DNA of 64,000 bases. Source: Carya illinoinensis (taxonomy: Eukaryota > Streptophyta > Magnoliopsida > Fagales > Juglandaceae). Position 1 is the first letter of the stretch, and each line of letters begins with the position of its first letter. Location: positions 10,358,501-10,422,500 of the forward strand of contig NC_056764.1 in NCBI RefSeq assembly GCF_018687715.1. The letters are read 5' to 3'. The notes under the pieces are model-generated. The model ran no database searches, was not told the origin of the DNA, and saw only the letters and a list, made by a program, of their open reading frames with translations. Positions 60,767-64,000 of this stretch are shown piece after piece. Position numbers and translations under genes: made by a program.

Positions 60767-62348
60767 AGAAGAAGGAGAAGAAGAAAAAAAAAAGGAGAAA
60801 AGTTCAAACAATCTAGGCGCACTTCGTCGCAATCCAAATTCCAAACCATGTCATACATAGATTTAAAATTCAAGTTTTATGCATTTTACAAATCGATGAA
60901 ATTCATTATGTAATCTAATATTGATATCACGAAATAATAGTTTAGTCTAACTGAATTTAGCTTTATATATGTGTGTGTGGGCGTATATTTTCAAGCCTTT
61001 TTTTTATTTTCTCCAGTTTTGGTATTCTGAGACACCCGTGTCACCCAGTACTTCTTAGCTTATGTTAACGGTTCAGAATATTTGCAAACATAAAAGTCTT
61101 AGGAAGTATCATAATAATAATAATAATAAACTACTAAAGACACAAAAGATTATACAAAAACTAATATACAAACTGATATAATTTTATAGGATCTATTAGA
61201 TATATTTTACAATAAAATTAACTTTACAACCTAATATATCACATCAATCTAGGTCAGTATTTGGGTTTACTTTTATGTAACATTTTTGCAGCTGAAGTAT
61301 TTTCCATAAAAGAGAAAAAATCACCAATGGAACAACCTTAATAATTGCCAAATAGCCAGGTTTTAACCCTTGCACAATCTGTAAAGATATCGTTGTTCAG
61401 GATGTTGGACAAGCTTTAAGCATAAGCAGCAGTCCCTCTTGGTCCTGGGAGAGAAGCAGAAGCCAGTTGGGCGGGGGTGGCTGTATCTGCCATTCCAAAA
61501 GTAGATTCCCCCGCCCATGAGGAAACAAGTGGTTCTTTGGACCCTTCTGAGACCGGAAAGTCTTCCCCCACCTTTACTTTCTTTTTCTTTCCTTTTTCAC
61601 GTTTTACCTTCACAAAAGAGTCAAAAGCTAAAAAGTTATATGGACTGAAAGCAAAGAAAAGGATATGCATCCACGTGCGCCTCACTAGTCTTCTGCTCTT
61701 TATTTGTACATACTTTTTCTGATTTAGCATGGTGGAGTTGGACATCATCAATCTACATGACTATAACTTTGCACTTAATAATTTCTCTTTCATCGCCTTT
61801 GCTCTGTCTTTGTTATTTCGAGTTGTTTGCTCAGAATAAAATAACAACTTCTCCATGATCAGAGACAAAATCTCAAATCAACAGCTGAAATTCTTCTCTT
61901 TTCCTTCTTTGAATAAGAACACAAACAAGATATTACATCAAACTTAGGACAGACAGACCCACCTAAATAGTAAAACAAATGGAAAATATACCACCCCAAG
62001 CTGAAAGAAAAAGGACCCCAGGCTGAAAGAAAAAAGGACAGGTGCCCATAGTTACCATACAACAGCAATTGCTTCCCTACTTTCCAAGCAGTTTCCAAAG
62101 TTACAAACATATTTGTAAGACATAACATCGTGGCATTCATGTTACAAGTTCACAGGAAACTGTCAACAGAAGATTTTCCCATCAACGGAAGGTTGATCTG
62201 CCTACTATATTAGATGAAATATGATCTGTACAGTTATTAGACCAATATATGTATATGATCCAGATCATGAGATTCTCACCAAAACACCTTGCCATCGTAG
62301 TTTTAGTAGAACCAGAAGCAGCTTTTGTTATGTTCTGCCATTGCATTG
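59761..62348. other. Convergent intergenic region between the two kinases
   Basis: It holds the 3' UTRs of both kinases. A MITE-like segment (about 60375-60620, starting AATGCTATATACAGTTTTGG) and a (GA)n tract at 60717-60762 lie in the middle. A minus-strand frame 61416-61751 encodes a hydrophilic product ending SLPGPRGTAAYA; I do not recognise it, and it lacks a supporting neighbour. Confidence 0.5.
60717..60762. repeat. (GA)n microsatellite
   Basis: About 23 GA dinucleotides, followed by AGAAGAAG. Confidence 0.95.
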
Positions 62349-64000
62349 TCATGCATAAAGAGGGGAGGCAGAGGGCCGAGGGTAAGCAGCAGGGCTCCTT
62401 CCATGTGGAGTATCACCAGTACTTCGTCTTCGAACCCTGGGTCCAGTACTCGGATTGCTCTGAATGACTCCATTGTCCTTTGCTTCCTGTAGCTGCTCCA
62501 ATGCTGTAACAACCTCATCCATGGTTGGCCTGAACTTGGCTTCCATGGATAGGCATCGCAATGCAAGGGTTGCTGCCTTATATGCTCCCTCCATTGTATA
62601 TTGCCCTTCAAGACGATTATCTAGGATTCGAAACATCTTTCTTTTGTTAGCCAGGTAGGGTTTAGCCCATTCCACCAGATTGTGCTCTCCAGCTGGCCGA
62701 TTCTTATCAACTGCTCTCCGGCCAGACAACATTTCAAGTAATACGACCCCAAAGCTGTAGACATCACTCCTGGTAGTAAGATGACCTACCAATGGGATGA
62801 AAAAAATGAAGCGATTATCAGAAGAGCATAAATTTATCAACAATAATTTGAGGAGCCAAGCATGTAGAGTGAACAACAAAAGGACATAGCAAGGACTCTT
62901 AGTTGAATGATCTACAAACAATGCCAGTGAGGAAAAGAATAATCAGGGAAATTGAATCGATGAGAACATGGATGCATATGAATATTACCCGTGGCCAGAT
63001 ATTCTGGAGCAGCATATCCATAGGTCCCCATAACCCTAGTAGAGACATGACTTTTATCGCCAGTCGGCCCATCCTTGGCCAACCCAAAATCAGAAAGCTT
63101 TGCATTGTAGTTCTGCGATTACATCAGAAAAGAAGCTTTAAGAAAAGCTGGCAAGAAGATAAAGAAAATTCCTGAGTCCATCAAAAGACAAAATATCATA
63201 GAAGTAAAGAAGCTCTACTACAGAAGTCACATACTGAATCAAGCAAAATATTAGAAGTCTTGAAGTCCCGATATATAACTTTTGTTTCAGCACTATGAAG
63301 GAAGGCAAGCCCCTTTGCAGCACCAAGAGCAACCTTCAAACGGAGGCTCCAAGAAAGAGGTTGGAAATAAGACCCCCCTGGTGCAGCCACAATTATTAGT
63401 TCTGTCTATTACATAACACAATCAAATTGATTAAATTAAATGGAGTTAAGAGATGTGATAGAGGTGCTCACTCCTGAATAAATGATTTTCCAAGCTGCCT
63501 CGAGGCATAAACTCATACACCAGCAGCCGGTGTTCATCCTCCAAGCAATAGCCTATCAATTTTACCAGATGCGGATGATAAAGCTGTCCAAGATAATTTA
63601 CTTCTGCCTATAGAATCAGAGAAAGCACGAAAGTCAATAAATATTTTCACTTCAAACAAGGTATGTTTGCAGGTCACACCCACAAGCATAAAAAGAATTA
63701 CTGAAAATATTCCCTAGTCAGCATGTCAAGTACGCAAGATCCATCCAATAAGACCACTAGTTTACATCCAAAGGCACCAGCATATAAATTCTCATGTGCC
63801 CTACACCATCTGAGTTAAATGCTTAACCAGTTGTCCATATAAACAACAGTAATGATAACGAGCCAATTCTCAATATCTAAAGAGAATGGTAAGGTAAGAC
63901 TCAACTCACCAACCATTCCCTGTGACCTTGGAAACTTTCTTGATTGAGCCTTTTCACAGCTATAATCATGCCAGTCCCAGGCTTGCTTGCAGCAAATGTA
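62349..64000 (-). CDS. Receptor-like cytoplasmic kinase, APK1/PBL9-11-like, 3' part (RLCK VII)
   Basis: Five minus-strand exons are visible: 64000-63910 (open at the window edge), 63607-63472, 63377-63235, 63112-62989 and 62785-62349 (stop). All introns are GT-AG and the joins keep frame. The visible part starts just before the catalytic lysine ([19 protein letters not shown]). It then has the alpha-[25 protein letters not shown], the catalytic [32 protein letters not shown] and the C-terminal lobe. The tail [20 protein letters not shown] with final LYA is typical of the APK1A/APK1B/PBL9-11 branch, whose N-termini are usually myristoylated and palmitoylated; that part is beyond the edge. It likely acts as a membrane-tethered Ser/Thr kinase in receptor signalling. 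All visible catalytic residues are intact. Confidence 0.93.

Noticed and set aside
61416..61751. Minus frame ending PRGTAAYA as a separate gene
   Set aside because: It has a superficial resemblance to the tail of the neighbouring kinase, but no alignable domain, no clear exon context and a low-complexity lysine stretch.
62899..63105. 68-codon minus frame in the second kinase locus
   Set aside because: It is a different frame of the exon that encodes the DFG-to-APE segment (62989-63112).
1..64000. tRNA, rRNA or other structural RNA genes
   Set aside because: I looked for tRNA box motifs and rRNA words and saw none I could support; a tRNAscan or Rfam search was not possible here.

Overview
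This is plant nuclear DNA from a eudicot. The genes have spliced plant-type exons and plant-specific families (an FPF1-like protein and two receptor-like cytoplasmic kinases). The rest is AT-rich and full of LTR retrotransposons, hAT-type elements, MITEs, a LINE and long GA/CT microsatellites. A woody Fagales genome (walnut/pecan/oak type) fits my memory of the small GAGATGAGATGAG MITE seen here, but that is a weak, memory-based guess.

Only three loci look like working host genes. At 20303-20680 (+) is a complete, intronless FPF1-like gene. At 57145-59760 (+) is a four-exon RLCK-VII kinase of the PBL19/PCRK1 type. At 62349-64000 (-) lies the 3' part of a second RLCK-VII kinase of the APK1/PBL9-11 type, which runs off the right edge. 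The two kinases converge tail to tail across about 2.6 kb. A short uncharacterised ORF at 11264-11593 (-) is possible but unproven.

Layout: 0.1-4.2 kb is a probable hAT-like element split by a 3.2-kb solo LTR that carries a cruciform-forming tandem array. 4.9-6.2 kb is another hAT-like element. 13.0-17.4 kb is a decayed Ty3/gypsy element with an inverted integrase piece. 17.5-19.3 kb holds two hAT-type elements, one with a captured first exon of the CFIm25 (NUDT21-type) gene and itself inserted in a MITE. 23.7-24.4 kb is a purine/pyrimidine microsatellite cluster. 24.8-25.4 kb is a retroposon. 25.6-35.2 kb is a full-length Ty1/copia element on the minus strand, split by a solo LTR and by a PIF/Harbinger-like element. 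35.6-42.8 kb is a hAT-type element with a captured WNK-kinase exon, split by a solo LTR that is itself split by a related hAT-type element carrying a katanin-p80 WD40 exon. 44.8-47.8 kb is a non-autonomous CACTA element. 48.25-51.0 kb is a 5'-truncated LINE with a MITE inside its RNase H region. 53-54.2 kb is a probable copia solo LTR.

The most interesting signal is three hAT-type elements, two clearly of one family, each with host-like 8-bp target duplications and each carrying one exon of a conserved housekeeping or signalling gene in sense orientation with its splice donor still present (CFIm25, WNK, katanin p80). This looks like a Pack-type exon-capturing hAT group. Nesting gives a relative order of insertion.
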